The notes beneath the pieces were generated by a model. The model ran no database searches, had not been told where the DNA came from, and was given only the letters and a program-made list of their open reading frames with translations. A program made the position numbers and the translations under genes. DNA of 64,000 bases. It comes from Ptiloglossa arizonensis (Eukaryota; Arthropoda; Insecta; Hymenoptera; Colletidae). The stretch covers positions 62,001 through 126,000 of the forward strand of contig NW_027479263.1 in NCBI RefSeq assembly GCF_051014685.1, in the 5' to 3' direction. Numbering within the stretch: the first letter of the stretch is position 1; the number at the start of each line of letters is the position of its first letter. Positions 16,454-34,200 of the stretch are shown here, in pieces.

Positions 16454-19400
16454 TTTAACGTATAACGCATAACGTATAACGTATAACGAATAACGTATAA
16501 CGTATAACGTATAACGTATAACGTACAACGTATAACGTATAACGTATAACGTATAACGCATAACGTATAACGCATAACGTATAACGTATAACGTATAACG
16601 TATAACGTATAACGTTTAACGTATAACGTATAACGTATAACGTATAACGTATAACGTATAACGTATAACGAATATCGTATAACGTATAACGTATAACGTA
16701 TAACGTATAACGTATAACGTATAACGTACAACGTATAACGTATGACCTATGACGCATAACGTATACCGTATAACGCATAACGTACAACGTATAACGTACA
16801 ACGTATAACGTATAACGTATAACGTATAACGTATAACGTATAACGTATAACGTATAACGTATAACGTATAACGTATAACGTATAACGTATAACGTATAAC
16901 GTATAACGTATAACGCATAACGTATAACGTATAACGTATAACGTATAGCGTACAACGTATAACGTATAAAATGTAACGTCTAACGTTTAACGTATAACGC
17001 ATAACGTATAACGTATAACGAATAACGTATAACGCATAACGTATAACGTATAACGTACAACGTATAACGTATAACGTATAACGTATAACGCATAACGTAT
17101 AACGCATAACGTATAACGTATAACGTATAACGTATAACGTATAACGTTTAACGTATAACGTATATCCTATAACGCATAACGTATAACGTATAACGTATAA
17201 CGTATAGCGTACAACGTATAACGTATAAAATGTAACGTCTAACGTTTAACGTATAACGCATAACGTATAACGTATAACGAATAACGTATAACGTATAACG
17301 TATAACGTATAACGTACAACGTATAACGTATAACGTATAACGTATAACGCATAACGTATAACGCATAACGTATAACGTATAACGTATAACGTATAACGTA
17401 TAACGTTTAACGTATAACGTATAACGTATAACGTATAACGTATAACGTATAACGTATAACGTATAACGAATAACGTATAACGTATAACGTATAACGTATA
17501 ACGTATAACGTATAACGTATAACGTACAACGTATAACGTATGACCTATGACGCATAACGTATAACGTATAACGCATAACGTACAACGTATAACGTACAAC
17601 GTATAACGTATAACGTATAACGTATAACGTATAACGTATAACGTATAACGTATAACGTATAACGTATAACGTATAACGTATAACGTATAACGTATAACGT
17701 ATAACGTATAACGTATAACGCATAACGTATAACGCATAACGTATAACGTATAACGTATAACGTATAACGTATAACGTATAACGTATAACGTATAACGTAT
17801 AACGTATAACGTATAACGTATAACGTAAACGTATAACGTATAACGTATAACGTATAACGTATAACGTATAACGTATAACGTATAACGTATAACGTATAAC
17901 GTATAACGTATAACGTATAACGTATAACGTATAACGTATAACGTATAACGTATAACGTATAACGTATAACGTATAACGTATAACGTATAACGTATAACGT
18001 ATGACGTATCACGTATAAGGTATGACCTATGACGTATAACGTATAGCGTATAACGCATAACGTACAACGTATAACGTACAACGTATAACGTATAACGTAT
18101 AACGTATAACGTATAACGTATAACGTACAACGTATAACGTATAACGTATAACGTATAACGCATAACGTATAACGCATAACGTATAACGTATAACGTATAA
18201 CGTATAACGTATAACGTTTAACGTATAACGTATAACGTATAACGTATAACGTATAACGTATAACGTATAACGTACAACGTATCACGTATAACGTATATCC
18301 TATAACGCATAACATATAACGTATAACGTATAACGTATAGCGTACAACGTATAACGTATAAAATGTAACGTCTAACGTTTAACGTATAACGCATAACGTA
18401 TAACGTATAACGAATAACGTATAACGTATAACGTATAACGTATAACGTACAACGTATAACGTATAACGTATAACGTATAACGCATAACGTATAACGCATA
18501 ACGTATAACGTATAACGTATAACGTATAACGTATAACGTTTAACGTATAACGTATAACGTATAACGTATAACGTATAACGTATAACGTATAACGAATAAC
18601 GTATAACGTATAACGTATAACGTATACCGTATAACGTATAACGTATAACGTATAACGTACAACGTATAACGTATGACCTATGACGCATAACGTATAACGT
18701 ATAACGCATAACGTACAACGTATAACGTACAACGTATAACGTATAACGTATAACGTATAACGTATAACGTATAACGTATAACGTATAACGTATAACGTAT
18801 AACGTATAACGTATAACGTATAACGTATAACGTACAACGTATAACGTATGACCTATGACGCATAACGTATAACGTATAACGCATAACGTACAACGTATAA
18901 CGTACAACGTATAACGTATAACGTATAACGTATAACGTATAACGTATAACGTATAACGTATAACGTATAACGTATAACGTATAACGTATAACGTATAACG
19001 TATAACGCATAACGTATAACGCATAACGTATAACGTATAACGTATAACGTATAACGTATAACGTATAACGAATAACGTATAACGTATAACGTATAACGTA
19101 TAACGTATAACGTATAACGTATAACGTATAACGTATAACGTATAACGTATAACGTATAACGTATAACGTATAACGTATAACGTATAACGTATAACGTATA
19201 ACGTATAACGTATAACGTATAACGTACAACGTATAACGTATAACGTATAACGTATAACGCATAACGTATAACGCATAACGTACAACGTATAACGTATGGC
19301 GTATAACGTATAACGTATAACGTATAACGTATAACGTATAACGTATAACGTATAACGTATAACGTACAACGTATCACGTATAACGTATATCCTATATCCC

Positions 19401-22239
19401 ATAACGTATAACGTATAACGTATAACGTATAGCGTACAACGTATAACGTATAAAATGTAACGTCTAACGTTTAACGTATAACGTACAACGTATAACGTAT
19501 AACGTATAACGTATACCGTATTACGCATAACCTATAACGTCTAACGTATAACGTATAACGTATATCGTATGACGTATAACGTATAACGTATAACGTATAA
19601 CGTATAACGTATAACGTATAACGTATAACGTATAACGTATAACGTATAACGTATAACGTATAACATATAACGTATAACGTCTAACGTATAACGAATATCC
19701 TATAACGCATAATGTATATCCTATGACGCATAACGTATAGCGTATAACGCATAACGTATTCCGTATAACGTATAACGTATTACGTATAACGTATAACGTA
19801 TAGCGTATAACGCATAACGTATTCCGTATAACGTATAACGTATTACGTATAACGTATAACGTCTATCCTATAACGCATAACGTATAACGTATAACGTATA
19901 TCGTATAACGTATAACGTTTAACGCATAACGTACAACGTATAACGTATAACGTATAACGTATAACGTATAACGTATAACGTACAACGTATAACGTATAAC
20001 GTACAACGTATCACGTATAACGTATATCCTATAACGCATAACGTATATCCTATAACGCATAACGTATAGCGTATAACGCATAACGTATAACGTATAACGT
20101 GTAACGTATTACGTATGACGTATCACGTATAAGGTATGACCAATAACGCATAACGTACTATATAACCTATAACGTCTAACGTATAACGTATAACGTATAA
20201 CGTATAACGTATAACGTATAACGTATAACGTATAACGTATAACGTATAACGTATAACGTATAACGTATAACGTATAACGTATAACGTATAACGTATAACG
20301 TATAACGTACAACGTATAACGTATAACGTATAACGTATAACGTATAACGTATAACGTATAACGTATAACGTATAACGTATAACGTATAACGTATAACGTA
20401 TAACGTATAACGTATAACGTATAACGTATAACGTATAACGTTTAACGTATAACGTATAACGTATAACGTATAACGTATAACGTACAACGTATCACGTATA
20501 ACGTATATCCTATAACGCATAACGTATAACGTATAACGTATAACGTATAGCGTACAACGTATAACGTATAAAATGTAACGTCTAACGTTTAACGTATAAC
20601 GCATAACGTATAACGTATAACGAATAACGTATAACGTATAACGTATAACGTATAACGTACAACGTATAACGTATAACGTATAACGTATAACGCATAACGT
20701 ATAACGCATAACGTATAACGTATAACGTATAACGTATAACGTATAACGTATAACGTTTAACGTATAACGTATAACGTATAACGTATAACGTATAATGTAT
20801 AACGTATAACGAATAACGTATAACGTATAACGTATAACGTATAACGTATAACGTATAACGTATAACGTACAACGTATAACGTATGACCTATGACGCATAA
20901 CGTATAACGTATAACGCATAACGTACAACGTATAACGTACAACGTATAACGTATAACGTATAACGTATAACGTATAACGTATAACGTATAACGTATAACG
21001 TATAACGTATAACTTATAACGTATAACGTATAGCGTACAACGTATAACGTATAAAATGTAACGTCTAACGTATAACGTATAACGTATAACGTATAACGTA
21101 AACGTATAACGTATAACGTATAACGTATAACGTATAACGTATAACGTATAACGTATAACGTATAACGTATAACGTATAACGTATAACGTATAACGTATAA
21201 CGTATAACGTATAACGTATAACGTATAACGTATAACGTATAACGTATAACGTATAACGTATAACGTATAACGTATAACGTATGACGTATCACGTATAAGG
21301 TATGACCTATGACGCATAACGTATAGCGTATAACGCATAACGTATAACGTATAACGTATAACGTATAACGTATAACGTATAACGTATAACGTATAACGTA
21401 TAACGTATAACGTATAACGTATAACGTATAACGTATAACGTATAACGTACAACGTATAACGTACAACGTATAACGTACAACGTATAACGTACAACGTATA
21501 ACGTACAAAGTATAACGTATAACGTATAACGTATAACGTATAACGTATGACGTATAACGTATAACGTATAACGTACAACGTATAACGTACAACGTATAAC
21601 GTACAACGTATAACGTACAAAGTATAACGTATAACGTATAACGTATAACGTATAACGTATAACGTATAACGTTTAACGTATAACGTATAACGTATAACGT
21701 ATAACGTATAACGTACAACGTATCACGTATAACGTATATCCTATAACGCATAACGTATAACGTATAACGTATAACGTATAGCGTACAACGTATAACGTAT
21801 AAAATGAAACGTCTAACGTTTAACGTATAACGCATAACGTATAACGTATAACGAATAACGTATAACGTATAACGTATAACGTATAACGTACAACGTATAA
21901 CGTATAACGTATAACGTATAACGCATAACGTATAACGCATAACGTATAACGTATAACGTATAACGTATAACGTATAACGTATAACGTATAACGTATAACG
22001 TACAACGTATAACGTATGACCTATGACGCATAACGTATAACGTATAACGCATAACGTACAACGTATAACGTACAACGTATAACGTATAACGTATAACGTA
22101 TAACGTATAACGTATAACGTATAACGTATAACGTATAACGTATAACGTATAACGTATAACGTATAACGTATAACGTATAACGTATAACGCATAACGTATA
22201 ACGTATAACGTATAACGTATAGCGTACAACGTATAACGT

Positions 22240-24965
22240 ATAAAATGTAACGTCTAACGTTTAACGTATAACGCATAACGTATAACGTATAACGAATAAC
22301 GTATAACGTATAACGTATAACGTATAACGTACAACGTATAACGTATAACGTATAACGTATAACGCATAACGTATAACGCATAACGTATAACGTATAACGT
22401 ATAACGTATAACGTATAACGTTTAACGTATAACGTATATCCTATAACGCATAACGTATAACGTATAACGTATAACGTATAGCGTACAACGTATAACGTAT
22501 AAAATGTAACGTCTAACGTTTAACGTATAACGCATAACGTATAACGTATAACGAATAACGTATAACGTATAACGTATAACGTATAACGTACAACGTATAA
22601 CGTATAACGTATAACGTATAACGCATAACGTATAACGCATAACGTATAACGTATAACGTATAACGTATAACGTATAACGTTTAACGTATAACGTATAACG
22701 TATAACGTATAACGTATAACGTATAACGTATAACGAATAACGTATAACGTATAACGTATAACGTATAACGTATAACGTATAACGTATAACGTACAACGTA
22801 TAACGTATGACCTATGACGCATAACGTATAACGTATAACGCATAACGTACAACGTATAACGTACAACGTATAACGTATAGCGTATAACGTATAACGTATA
22901 ACGTATAACGTATAACGTATAACGTATAACGTATAACGTATAACGTATAACGTATAACGTATAACGTATAACGTATAACGTATAACGCATAACGTATAAC
23001 GCATAACGTATAACGTATAACGTATAACGTATAACGTATAACGTATAACGTATAACGTATAACGTATAACGTATAACGTATAACGTATAACGTAAACGTA
23101 TAACGTATAACGCATAACGTATAACGTATAACGTATAACGTATAACGTATAACGTATAACGTATAACGTATATCGTATAACGTATAACGTATAACGTATA
23201 ACGTATAACGTATAACGTATAACGTATAACGTATAACGTATAACGTATAACGTATGACGTATCACGTATAAGGTATGACCTATGACGCATAACGTATAGC
23301 GTATAACGCATAACGTACAACGTATAACGTACAACGTATAACGTATAACGTATAACGTATAACGTATAACGTATAACGTACAACGTATAACGTATAACGT
23401 ATAACGTATAACGCATAACGTATAACGCATAACGTATAACGTATAACGTATAACGTATAACGTATAACGTTTAACGTATAACGTATAACGTATAACGTAT
23501 AACGTATAACGTATAACGTATAACGTACAACGTATCACGTATAACCTATATCCTATAACGCATAACATATAACGTATAACGTATAACGTATAGCGTACAA
23601 CGTATAACGTATAAAATGTAACGTCTAACGTTTAACGTATAACGCATAACGTATAACGTATAACGAATAACGTATAACGTATAACGTATAACGTATAACG
23701 TACAACGTATAACGTATAACGTATAACGTATAACGCATAACGTATAACGCATAACGTATAACGTATAACGTATAACGTATAACGTATAACGTTTAACGTA
23801 TAACGTATAACGTATAACGTATAACGTATAACGTATAACGTATAACGAATAACGTATAACGTATAACGTATAACGTATACCGTATAACGTATAACGTATA
23901 ACGTATAACGTACAACGTATAACGTATGACCTATGACGCATAACGTATAACGTATAACGCATAACGTACAACGTATAACGTACAACGTATAACGTATAAC
24001 GTATAACGTATAACGTATAACGTATAACGTATAACGTATAACGTATAACGTATAACGTATAACGTATAACGTATAACGTACAACGTATAACGTATGACCT
24101 ATGACGCATAACGTATAACGTATAACGCATAACGTACAACGTATAACGTACAACGTATAACGTATAACGTATAACGTATAACGTGTAACGTATAACGTAT
24201 AACGTATAACGTATAACGTATAACGTATAACGTATAACGTATAACGTATAACGTATAACGTATAACGTATAACGTATAACGTATAACGTATAACGTATAA
24301 CGTATAACGTATAACGTATAACGTATAACGTACAACGTATAACGTATAACGTATAACGTATAACGCATAACGTATAACGCATAACGTACAACGTATAACG
24401 TATGGCGTATAACGTATAACGTATAACGTATAACGTATAACGTATAACGTATAACGTATAACGTATAACGTACAACGTATCACGTATAACGTATATCCTA
24501 TATCCCATAACGTATAACGTATAACGTATAACGTATAGCGTACAACGTATAACGTATAAAATGTAACGTCTAACGTTTAACGTATAACGTACAACGTATA
24601 ACGTATAACGTATAACGTATACCGTATTACGCATAACCTATAACGTCTAACGTATAACGTATAACGTATATCGTATGACGTATAACGTATAACGTATAAC
24701 GTATAACGTATAACGTATAACGTATAACGTATAACGTATAACGTATAACGTATAACGTATAACGTATAACATATAACGTATAACGTCTAACGTATAACGA
24801 ATATCCTATAACGCATAATGTATATCCTATAACGCATAACGTATAGCGTATAACGCATAACGTATTCCGTATAACGTATAACGTATTACGTATAACGTAT
24901 AACGTATAGCGTATAACGCATAACGTATTCCGTATAACGTATAACGTATTACGTATAACGTATAA
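22240..24965. repeat. Dispersed older copy of the 3.46-kb higher-order unit
   Basis: The order of landmarks matches 28,355-31,247 at an offset of about +6,121 in the left part (22,422 and 28,543; 22,520 and 28,641) and about +6,282 at the right end (CGTCTATCC at 24,966 and 31,248). The copies therefore differ by a length change of about 160 bp. Limits are approximate. Confidence 0.7.
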
Positions 24966-27790
24966 CGTCTATCCTATAACGCATAACGTATAACGTATAA
25001 CGTATATCGTATAACGTATAACGTTTAACGCATAACGTACAACGTATAACGTATAACGTATAACGTATAACGTATAACGTATAACGTACAACGTATAACG
25101 TATAACGTACAACGTATCACGTATAACGTATATCCTATAACGCATAACGTATATCCTATAACGCATAACGTATAGCGTATAACGCATAACGTATAACGTA
25201 TAACGTGTAACGTATTACGTATGACGTATCACGTATAAGGTATGACCAATAACGCATAACGTACTATATAACCTATAACGTCTAACGTATAACGTATAAC
25301 GTATAACGTATAACGTATAACGTATAACGTATAACGTATAACGTATAACGTATAACGTATAACGTATAACGTATAACGTATAACGTATAACGTATAACGT
25401 ATAACGTATAACGTATAACGTATAACGTACAACGTATAACGTATAACGTATAACGTATAACGTATAACGTATAACGTATAACGTATAACGTATAACGTAT
25501 AACGTACAACGTATAACGTACAACGTATAACGTACAACGTATAACGTACAAAGTATAACGTATAAAGTATAACGTATAACGTATAACGTATAACGTATAA
25601 CGTTTAACGTATAACGTATAACGTATAACGTATAACGTATAACGTACAACGTATCACGTATAACGTATATCCTATAACGCATAACGTATAACGTATAACG
25701 TATAACGTATAGCGTACAACGTATAACGTATAAAATGTAACGTCTAACGTTTAACGTAGAACGCATAACGTATAACGTATAACGAATAACGTATAACGTA
25801 TAACGTATAACGTATAACGTACAACGTATAACGTATAACGTATAACGTATAACGCATAACGTATAACGCATAACGTATAACGTATAACGCATAACGCATA
25901 ACGTATAACGCATAACGTATAACGTATAACGTATAACGTATAACGTATAACGTATAACGTATAACGTATAACGTATAACGTATAACGTATAACGTAAACG
26001 TATAACGTATAACGTATAACGTATAACGTATAACGTATAACGTATAACGTATAACGTATAACGTATAACGTATAACGTATAACGTATAACGTATAACGTA
26101 TAACGTATAACGTATAACGTATAACGTATAACGTATAACGTATAACGTATAACGTATAACGTATAACGTATAGCGTATAACGTATGACGTATCACGTATA
26201 AGGTATGACCTATGACGCATAACGTATAGCGTATAACGCATAACGTATAACGTATAACGTATAACGTATAACGTATAACGTATAACGTATAACGTATAAC
26301 GTATAACGTATAACGTATAACGTATAACGTATAACGTATAACGTACAACGTATAACGTACAACGTATAACGTACAACGTATAACGTACAACGTATAACGT
26401 ACAAAGTATAACGTATAACGTATAACGTATAACGTATAACGTATGACGTATAACGTATAACGTATAACGTATAACGTATAACGTATAACGTATAACGTAT
26501 AACGTTTAACGTATAACGTATAACGTATAACGTATAACGTATAACGTACAACGTATCACGTATAACGTATATCCTATAACGCATAACGTATAACGTATAA
26601 CGTATAACGTATAGCGTACAACGTATAACGTATAAAATGTAACGTCTAACGTTTAACGTATAACGCATAACGTATAACGTATAACGAATAACGTATAACG
26701 TATAACGTATAACGTATAACGTATAACGTACAACGTATAACGTATAACGTATAACGTATAACGCATAACGTATAACGCATAACGTATAACGTATAACGTA
26801 TAACGTATAACGTATAACGTTTAACGTATAACGTATAACGTATAACGTATAACGTATAACGTATAACGTATAACGAATAACGTATAACGTATAACGTATA
26901 ACGTATAACGTATAACGTATAACGTATAACGTACAACGTATAACGTATGACCTATGACGCATAACGTATAACGTATAACGCATAACGTACAACGTATAAC
27001 GTACAACGTATAACGTATAACGTATAACGTATAACGTATAACGTATAACGTATAACGTATAACGTATAACGTATAACGTATAACGTATAACGTATAACGT
27101 ATAACGTATAACGTATAACGTATAACGTATAACGCATAACGTATAACGCATAACGTATAACGTATAACGTATAACGTATAACGTATAACGTATAACGTAT
27201 AACGTATAACGAATAACGTATAACGTATAACGTATAACGTATGACGTATAACGTATAACGTATAACGTACAACGTATAACGTATGACCTATGACGCATAA
27301 CGTATAACGTATAACGTATAACGTATAACGTATAACGTATAACGTATAACGTATAACGAATAACGTATAACGTATAACGTATAACGTATGACGTATCACG
27401 TATAAGGTATGACCTATGACGCATAACGTATAGCGTATAACGCATAACGTATAACGTATAACGTATAACGTATAACGTATAACGTATAACGTATAACGTA
27501 TAACGTATAACGTATAACGTATAACGTATAACGTATAACGTATAACGTATAACGTATAACGTATTACGTATAACGTATAACGTATATCCTATAACGCATA
27601 ACGTATAACGTATAACGTATATCGTATAACGTATAACGTTTAACGCATAACGTACAACGTATAACGTATAACGTATAACGTATAACGTATAACGTATAAC
27701 GTATAACGTATAACGTATAACGTATAACGTATAACGTATAACGTATAACGTACAAGGTATCACGTATAACGTATATCCTATAACGCATAA

Positions 27791-30700
27791 CGTATATCCT
27801 ATAACGCATAACGTATAGCGTATAACGCATAACGTATACCGTATAACGTATAACGTCAAACGTATAACGTATAACGTATAACGTATAACGTATAACGTAT
27901 AACGTATAACGTATAACGTACAACGTATAACGTATGACCTATGACGCATAACGTATAACGTATAACGAATAACGTATAACGTATAACGTATAACGTATAA
28001 CGTACAACGTATAACGTATAACGTATAACGTATAACGCATAACGTATAACGCATAACGTATAACGTATAACGTATAACGTATAACGTATAACGTATAACG
28101 TATAACGTATAACGTACAACGTATAACGTATGACCTATGACGCATAACGTATAACGTATAACGCATAACGTACAACGTATAACGTACAACGTATAACGTA
28201 TAACGTATAACGTATAACGTATAACGTATAACGTATAACGTATAACGTATAACGTATAACGTATAACGTATAACGTATAACGTATAACGTATAACGTATA
28301 ACGCATAACGTATAACGTATAACGTATAACGTATAGCGTACAACGTATAACGTATAAAATGTAACGTCTAACGTTTAACGTATAACGCATAACGTATAAC
28401 GTATAACGAATAACGTATAACGTATAACGTATAACGTATAACGTATAACGTACAACGTATAACGTATAACGTATAACGTATAACGCATAACGTATAACGC
28501 ATAACGTATAACGTATAACGTATAACGTATAACGTATAACGTTTAACGTATGACGTATATCCTATAACGCATAACGTATAACGTATAACGTATAACGTAT
28601 AGCGTACAACGTATAACGTATAAAATGTAACGTCTAACGTTTAACGTATAACGCATAACGTATAACGTATAACGAATAACGTATAACGTATAACGTATAA
28701 CGTATAACGTACAACGTATAACGTATAACGTATAACGTATAACGCATAACGTATAACGCATAACGTATAACGTATAACGTATAACGTATAACGTATAACG
28801 TTTAACGTATAACGTATAACGTATAACGTATAACGTATAACGTATAACGTATAACGAATAACGTATAACGTATAACGTATAACGTATAACGTATAACGTA
28901 TAACGTATAACGTACAACGTATAACGTATGACCTATGACGCATAACGTATAACGTATAACGCATAACGTACAACGTATAACGTACAACGTATAACGTATA
29001 GCGTATAACGTATAACGTATAACGTATAACGTATAACGTATAACGTATAACGTATAACGTATAACGTATAACGTATAACGTATAACGTATAACGTATAAC
29101 GTATAACGCATAACGTATAACGCATAACGTATAACGTATAACGTATAACGTATAACGTATAACGTATAACGTATAACGTATAACGTATAACGTATAACGT
29201 ATAACGTATAACGTAAACGTATAACGTATAACGCATAACGTATAACGTATAACGTATAACGTATAACGTATAACGTATAACGTATAACGTATATCGTATA
29301 ACGTATAACGTATAACGTATAACGTATAACGTATAACGTATAACGTATAACGTATAACGTATAACGTATAACGTATGACGTATCACGTATAAGGTATGAC
29401 CTATGACGCATAACGTATAGCGTATAACGCATAACGTACAACGTATAACGTACAACGTATAACGTATAACGTATAACGTATAACGTATAACGTATAACGT
29501 ACAACGTATAACGTATAACGTATAACGTATAACGCATAACGTATAACGCATAACGTATAACGTATAACGTATAACGTATAACGTATAACGTTTAACGTAT
29601 AACGTATAACGTATAACGTATAACGTATAACGTATAACGTATAACGTATAACGTACAACGTATCACGTATAACGTATATCCTATAACGCATAACATATAA
29701 CGTATAACGTATAACGTATAGCGTACAACGTATAACGTATAAAATGTAACGTCTAACGTTTAACGTATAACGCATAACGTATAACGTATAACGAATAACG
29801 TATAACGTATAACGTATAACGTATAACGTACAACGTATAACGTATAACGTATAACGTATAACGCATAACGTATAACGCATAACGTATAACGTATAACGTA
29901 TAACGTATAACGTATAACGTTTAACGTATAACGTATAACGTATAACGTATAACGTATAACGTATAACGTATAACGAATAACGTATAACGTATAACGTATA
30001 ACGTATACCGTATAACGTATAACGTATAACGTATAACGTACAACGTATAACGTATGACCTATGACGCATAACGTATAACGTATAACGCATAACGTACAAC
30101 GTATAACGTACAACGTATAACGTATAACGTATAACGTATAACGTATAACGTATAACGTATAACGTATAACGTATAACGTATAACGTATAACGTATAACGT
30201 ATAACGTACAACGTATAACGTATGACCTATGACGCATAACGTATAACGTATAACGCATAACGTACAACGTATAACGTACAACGTATAACGTATAACGTAT
30301 AACGTATAACGTATAACGTATAACGTATAACGTATAACGTATAACGTATAACGTATAACGTATAACGTATAACGTATAACGCATAACGTATAACGCATAA
30401 CGTATAACGTATAACGTATAACGTATAACGTATAACGTATAACGAATAACGTATAACGTATAACGTATAACGTATAACGTATAACGTATAACGTATAACG
30501 TATAACGTATAACGTATAACGTATAACGTATAACGTATAACGTATAACGTATAACGTATAACGTATAACGTATAACGTATAACGTATAACGTATAACGTA
30601 TAACGTATAACGTATAACGTACAACGTATAACGTATAACGTATAACGTATAACGCATAACGTATAACGCATAACGTACAACGTATAACGTATGGCGTATA

Positions 30701-31247
30701 ACGTATAACGTATAACGTATAACGTATAACGTATAACGTATAACGTATAACGTATAACGTACAACGTATCACGTATAACGTATATCCTATATCCCATAAC
30801 GTATAACGTATAACGTATAACGTATAGCGTACAACGTATAACGTATAAAATGTAACGTCTAACGTTTAACGTATAACGTACAACGTATAACGTATAACGT
30901 ATAACGTATACCGTATTACGCATAACCTATAACGTCTAACGTATAACGTATAACGTATATCGTATGACGTATAACGTATAACGTATAACGTATAACGTAT
31001 AACGTATAACGTATAACGTATAACGTATAACGTATAACGTATAACGTATAACATATAACGTATAACGTCTAACGTATAACGAATATCCTATAACGCATAA
31101 TGTATATCCTATAACGCATAACGTATAGCGTATAACGCATAACGTATTCCGTATAACGTATAACGTATTACGTATAACGTATAACGTATAGCGTATAACG
31201 CATAACGTATTCCGTATAACGTATAACGTATTACGTATAACGTATAA
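27791..31247. repeat. 3,457-bp higher-order unit, tandem copy 1
   Basis: Landmarks in this block recur at +3,457: TACCGTATAACG before CGTCAAACG at about 27,837 and 31,294, and the variant runs beginning at 28,543 and 32,000. The block starts at a TATCCTATAACG landmark (27,791) and ends where CGTCTATCC restarts at 31,248. Confidence 0.82.
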
Positions 31248-34200
31248 CGTCTATCCTATAACGCATAACGTATAGCGTATAACGCATAACGTATACCGTA
31301 TAACGTATAACGTCAAACGTATAACGTATAACGTATAACGTATAACGTATAACGTATAACGTATAACGTATAACGTACAACGTATAACGTATGACCTATG
31401 ACGCATAACGTATAACGTATAACGAATAACGTATAACGTATAACGTATAACGTATAACGTACAACGTATAACGTATAACGTATAACGTATAACGCATAAC
31501 GTATAACGCATAACGTATAACGTATAACGTATAACGTATAACGTATAACGTATAACGTATAACGTATAACGTACAACGTATAACGTATGACCTATGACGC
31601 ATAACGTATAACGTATAACGCATAACGTACAACGTATAACGTACAACGTATAACGTATAACGTATAACGTATAACGTATAACGTATAACGTATAACGTAT
31701 AACGTATAACGTATAACGTATAACGTATAACGTATAACGTATAACGTATAACGTATAACGCATAACGTATAACGTATAACGTATAACGTATAGCGTACAA
31801 CGTATAACGTATAAAATGTAACGTCTAACGTTTAACGTATAACGCATAACGTATAACGTATAACGAATAACGTATAACGTATAACGTATAACGTATAACG
31901 TATAACGTACAACGTATAACGTATAACGTATAACGTATAACGCATAACGTATAACGCATAACGTATAACGTATAACGTATAACGTATAACGTATAACGTT
32001 TAACGTATAACGTATATCCTATAACGCATAACGTATAACGTATAACGTATAACGTATAGCGTACAACGTATAACGTATAAAATGTAACGTCTAACGTTTA
32101 ACGTATAACGCATAACGTATAACGTATAACGAATAACGTATAACGTATAACGTATAACGTATAACGTACAACGTATAACGTATAACGTATAACGTATAAC
32201 GCATAACGTATAACGCATAACGTATAACGTATAACGTATAACGTATAACGTATAACGTTTAACGTATAACGTATAACGTATAACGTATAACGTATAACGT
32301 ATAACGTATAACGAATAACGTATAACGTATAACGTATAACGTATAACGTATAACGTATAACGTATAACGTACAACGTATAACGTATGACCTATGACGCAT
32401 AACGTATAACGTATAACGCATAACGTACAACGTATAACGTACAACGTATAACGTATAGCGTATAACGTATAACGTATAACGTATAACGTATAACGTATAA
32501 CGTATAACGTATAACGTATAACGTATAACGTATAACGTATAACGTATAACGTATAACGTATAACGCATAACGTATAACGCATAACGTATAACGTATAACG
32601 TATAACGTATAACGTATAACGTATAACGTATAACGTATAACGTATAACGTATAACGTATAACGTATAACGTAAACGTATAACGTATAACGCATAACGTAT
32701 AACGTATAACGTATAACGTATAACGTATAACGTATAACGTATAACGTATATCGTATAACGTATAACGTATAACGTATAACGTATAACGTATAACGTATAA
32801 CGTATAACGTATAACGTATAACGTATAACGTATGACGCATCACGTATAAGGTATGACCTATGACGCATAACGTATAGCGTATAACGCATAACGTACAACG
32901 TATAACGTACAACGTATAACGTATAACGTATAACGTATAACGTATAACGTATAACGTACAACGTATAACGTATAACGTATAACGTATAACGCATAACGTA
33001 TAACGCATAACGTATAACGTATAACGTATAACGTATAACGTATAACGTTTAACGTATAACGTATAACGTATAACGTATAACGTATAACGTATAACGTATA
33101 ACGTACAACGTATCACGTATAACGTATATCCTATAACGCATAACATATAACGTATAACGTATAACAGTATAGCGTACAACGTATAACGTATAAAATGTAA
33201 CGTCTAACGTTTAACGTATAACGCATAACGTATAACGTATAACGAATAACGTATAACGAATAACGTATAACGTATAACGTACAACGTATAACGTATAACG
33301 TATAACGTATAACGCATAACGTATAACGCATAACGTATAACGTATAACGTATAACGTATAACGTATAACGTTTAACGTATAACGTATAACGTATAACGTA
33401 TAACGTATAACGTATAACGTATAACGAATAACGTATAACGTATAACGTATAACGTATACCGTATACCGTATAACGTATAACGTATAACGTATAACGTACA
33501 ACGTATAACGTATGACCTATGACGCAAACGTATAACGTATAACGCATAACGTACACGTTAACGTACAACGTATAACGTATAACGTATAACGTATAACGTA
33601 TAACGTATAACGTATAACGTATAAGTATAACGTATAACGTATAACGTATAACGTATAACGTACAACGTATAACGTATGACCTATGACGCATAACGTATAA
33701 CGTATAACGCATAACGTACAACGTATAACGTACAACGTATAACGTATAACGTATAACGTATAACGTATAACGTATAACGTATAACGTATAACGTATAACG
33801 TATAACGTATAACGTATAACGTATAACGTATAACGCATAACGTATAACGCATAACGTATAACGTATAACGTATAACGTATAACGTATAACGTATAACGAA
33901 TAACGTATAACGTATAACGTATAACGTATAACGTATAACGTATAACGTATACGTATAACGTATAACGTATAACGTATAACGTATACGTAAACGTATAACG
34001 TATAACGTATAACGTATAACGTATAACGTATAACGTATAACGTATAACGTATAACGTATAACGTACAACGTATAACGTATAACGTATAACGTATACGCAT
34101 AACGTATAAACGCATAACGTACAACGTATAACGTATGGCGTATAACGTATAACGTATAACGTATAACGTATAACGTATAACGTATAACGTATAACGTATA

